DNA of 64,000 bases from Dasyornis broadbenti. Lineage: Eukaryota; Chordata; Aves; Passeriformes; Dasyornithidae. Positions 61,701 through 64,000 of this stretch are shown here, piece after piece. Positions within the stretch are counted from its first letter, which is position 1; each line of letters begins with the position of its first letter. The notes beneath the pieces were generated by a model that had not been told where the DNA came from, did not search any database, and saw only the letters and a program-made list of their open reading frames with translations. The stretch lies in the NCBI GenBank assembly GCA_013397935.1, contig VZRN01000753.1, forward strand, positions 2,948,384-3,012,383, given 5' to 3'. The translations under genes were made by a program, and so were the position numbers.

Positions 61701-64000
61701 CTCAATTTCAGGAGAAGCTGGGGAGAGTTCCCCCCACAGCGCCTGTGCACCCCAAACTCCCTGAGCTGGAGCAGAAGCCTCTGCATTTGGGCTTTCTTCC
61801 TTTTTACAGTCATTCTCTCCAATTCCCCTGCTACGGCCAGGAGAAGACTCCATGAGTGCTTTTCTTGTCGCCTGCCCCCTCCTAATTCCCAGTAATTTAT
61901 CCCGTATTAAAACTCCCTTAAGGAAGAATGGCCCAGGACCCAACACCTGCTATGCAAATGGCAGCAAATCCCCCGGGCCCCCGCGGAGGGGCAGTGGGGA
62001 CCTGCGGGATGGCGGTGGTCCTGGAGCATCCTCCCCCGGCTGCAAGGCTCCATCATCACAGCCCAAGGGGACCCCAGAGCTGGAGGGCACCCCCAAAGCC
62101 CCCCCACCAATAGTTCAGGCTCAATTTCAACCCCAAATGATGCTGCTTTATTCTTAGAGGTTATCTTTGCCCCTCCTAAGCAGAATTATAGGTATGGAAG
62201 GCATAAAAGAAAACCTGAGTATCTCGGCACGTAGTTAAGCTTCGTTTTGGACATTGTTGGGGGATTTCTTCCGCAGGGCAGTCATGAATTTTGACCCTTT
62301 CTTTTAGGATAAGGATTCCAGCTTCAACTAACAAAATACAAATCAACAAAAGGGGGAGAATTGTGGGAGGGAGAAGGTGGAGGGGGAAAAAGACGAGAAG
62401 AAAAAGCTCTCGCACAATAAAGGTGCGGGGGGAAAGGGCTCATTTCTCAGACGTGTCATCCTAATCCCATTTTTCCCGGTTAATGTGGTAGCCAGGAGGC
62501 TCCCTGCCTGGCCCAGCAACATGACTGCACCAGGAGGGTTTGGCCCTTTTCCTTGGACGGCTTGGATTAAGGTTGTTGAAACCTCATGCAGCCAGTCGCA
62601 TCCCCAGGCACCTGCACCCCACACCGGGTCCAGCCCCTCTCCCTGGGGGTACCCAGTGCTGGGGAGCCCCACAGGGACCGAGCACAAGCCCCTCCATCTC
62701 CACACTTTCTTCCCGTGGCCCCTTACCATGATCACACATTTCCCAGCCCTGAGCACTTGAGTGACATTTGGGCTATTATTCGAGGAGATAGATTGTTTGG
62801 CCTGAAGATGCATTGTTTGGGCTCCTCATAAAAGAAACAAGTTAAATGCCACAGCTACCACACACAAAAATGACTCCTTCTGGCCATAAAACCAGTGGGA
62901 CAAGGAAGTGGTTGTAGGAGTCAAACATAATTGATGCTCAGAAAGATGTTATAAATAATCTGCTCCGAGTCCTCTCTCATGTGCCTCAAAACCACAGAAA
63001 GTGGTGCTTTTTTTTCCTCTTTATCTCCCCTTGAATTCAGAAGCATAATACACCGTGAGCACCAATAATTGATGTATGTTATAATTCTTCATTACCCTAT
63101 CAGTAGTCTGGGAAAATTGGAAGAAAAGAAAATGCCAGAAAGTTATGGTAAAACTTAAGATGCGACAGAAGTAGCTTTCTTTGCTCATGCTGTGAGTGTT
63201 TGAATAAGAAGAATGTCCCTGCACTGTAACAAGCTAAAAGAATGAGGAAGACAAAGGATTTCACGAAAAAGGTTTAGATAGAAGACAAGGCAAGTGAAAC
63301 TGAAAGGAAGGGAAAAAAACCATTTACAATGGAACAATGCGTGTACTAATCGCTTTGATATATTATACAAACCCAAAGACCCAAAACATTGTGTAATTAT
63401 TTATAAATGACTTCTCCACTCCTGTGTATAATACCACAGAAAGAATAAAACTGCAGGCTACTCTCTAAACTATTTCTAAATAGACCTAGCTCAAAAGGAA
63501 GCAGAAGTGTTTGAAAAAAAATAATTAATGGTTGATTTTATGGTTGTCTCATTAAAACATTTTAATTACAACAAACAAAATACATTTGTGCTTTCAGGGA
63601 ACAATCCTTTACCTACTTAACCTCCCCCCTTCTAAAGAAAAGCAAAATGTTACATCACACGTTTAAAACCTGAAAATAAAACATTCCCACTATTTCTGCA
63701 GAGCCCCCAGGAGGGGTTGAGCCCTGACCGAAACTCCCAGGCACTTGTGCAGGACTTCAGAGCGGATTTGGCTCCCTGGGCCAAGACCCCACTGGTCCAT
63801 GGGGACTCTCCCTGCCATGCCCCATGCTCCCCACCCCAGGCAGCCCCTGGCACATGGCCCAAGGCCTCACACTGGCCACAGTCAGGTAGGAGACAAGGCC
63901 AAATCCTTTAAAGACAAAGCCCTTGAGCTGCTCCCAGGGTGTTTCCCTGGCAGGAGAACTGGTTCCTGCTTCAAAAGGGGTTAATGCTGCCTCTCTGCAG
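58701..64000. other. Non-coding sequence at the right end
   Basis: No gene recognised. In human, as I recall, NEUROG1 lies on this side of CXCL14, but no bHLH-coding frame is present, so it must be beyond the window if synteny holds. The last 1.5 kb is AT-rich up to about 63.66 kb. Confidence 0.55.

Noticed and set aside
1..64000. CRISPR arrays, tRNA or rRNA genes, operons, endogenous retrovirus genes
   Set aside because: No regular spaced repeats, no tRNA-like box pair, no rRNA stretch and no gag/pol-like frames were seen.

Overview
The window looks like bird nuclear DNA. The only gene I can support is a complete avian CXCL14 (BRAK) chemokine gene. The repeats are nearly all short CR1-type LINE 3' fragments with the typical ATTCTATG tail, which is characteristic of avian genomes. 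The rest is moderately AT-rich non-coding sequence with one 20-N assembly gap and three single Ns. No operon, tRNA, rRNA, CRISPR array, integrase or other prokaryotic feature is visible. The species cannot be fixed from the sequence alone.

Layout: positions 1 to about 42.7 kb are a gene-free upstream region carrying eight CR1 fragments, a few homopolymers and microsatellites, and one perfect 20-bp inverted repeat near 20.2 kb. At about 42.7 to 44.1 kb lie two CpG-rich blocks; the second is the CXCL14 promoter with a TTTAAA box. CXCL14 lies on the + strand with coding exons at 44006-44069, 44921-45026, 49469-49579 and 51120-51135, and a 1.1-kb 3' UTR ending at an AATAAA near 52.26 kb. From 52.3 to 64 kb the sequence is again non-coding, with a CA/TA microsatellite, a poly-A tract flanked by an inverted repeat and one CR1 fragment.

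The exons join in frame to a 98-residue protein with a signal peptide, the CXC cysteine pattern and the C-terminal VYEE end of CXCL14. In human the neighbours, as I recall them, are NEUROG1 and SLC25A48; neither is recognisable here, so the flanks are probably the intergenic regulatory landscape of CXCL14. I found no convincing new biological system. The most unusual structural signals are the 20-bp perfect hairpin, the second CpG block 0.8-1.3 kb upstream of the start codon, and two poly-A regions with nearby duplicated or inverted sequence that may be assembly artefacts.
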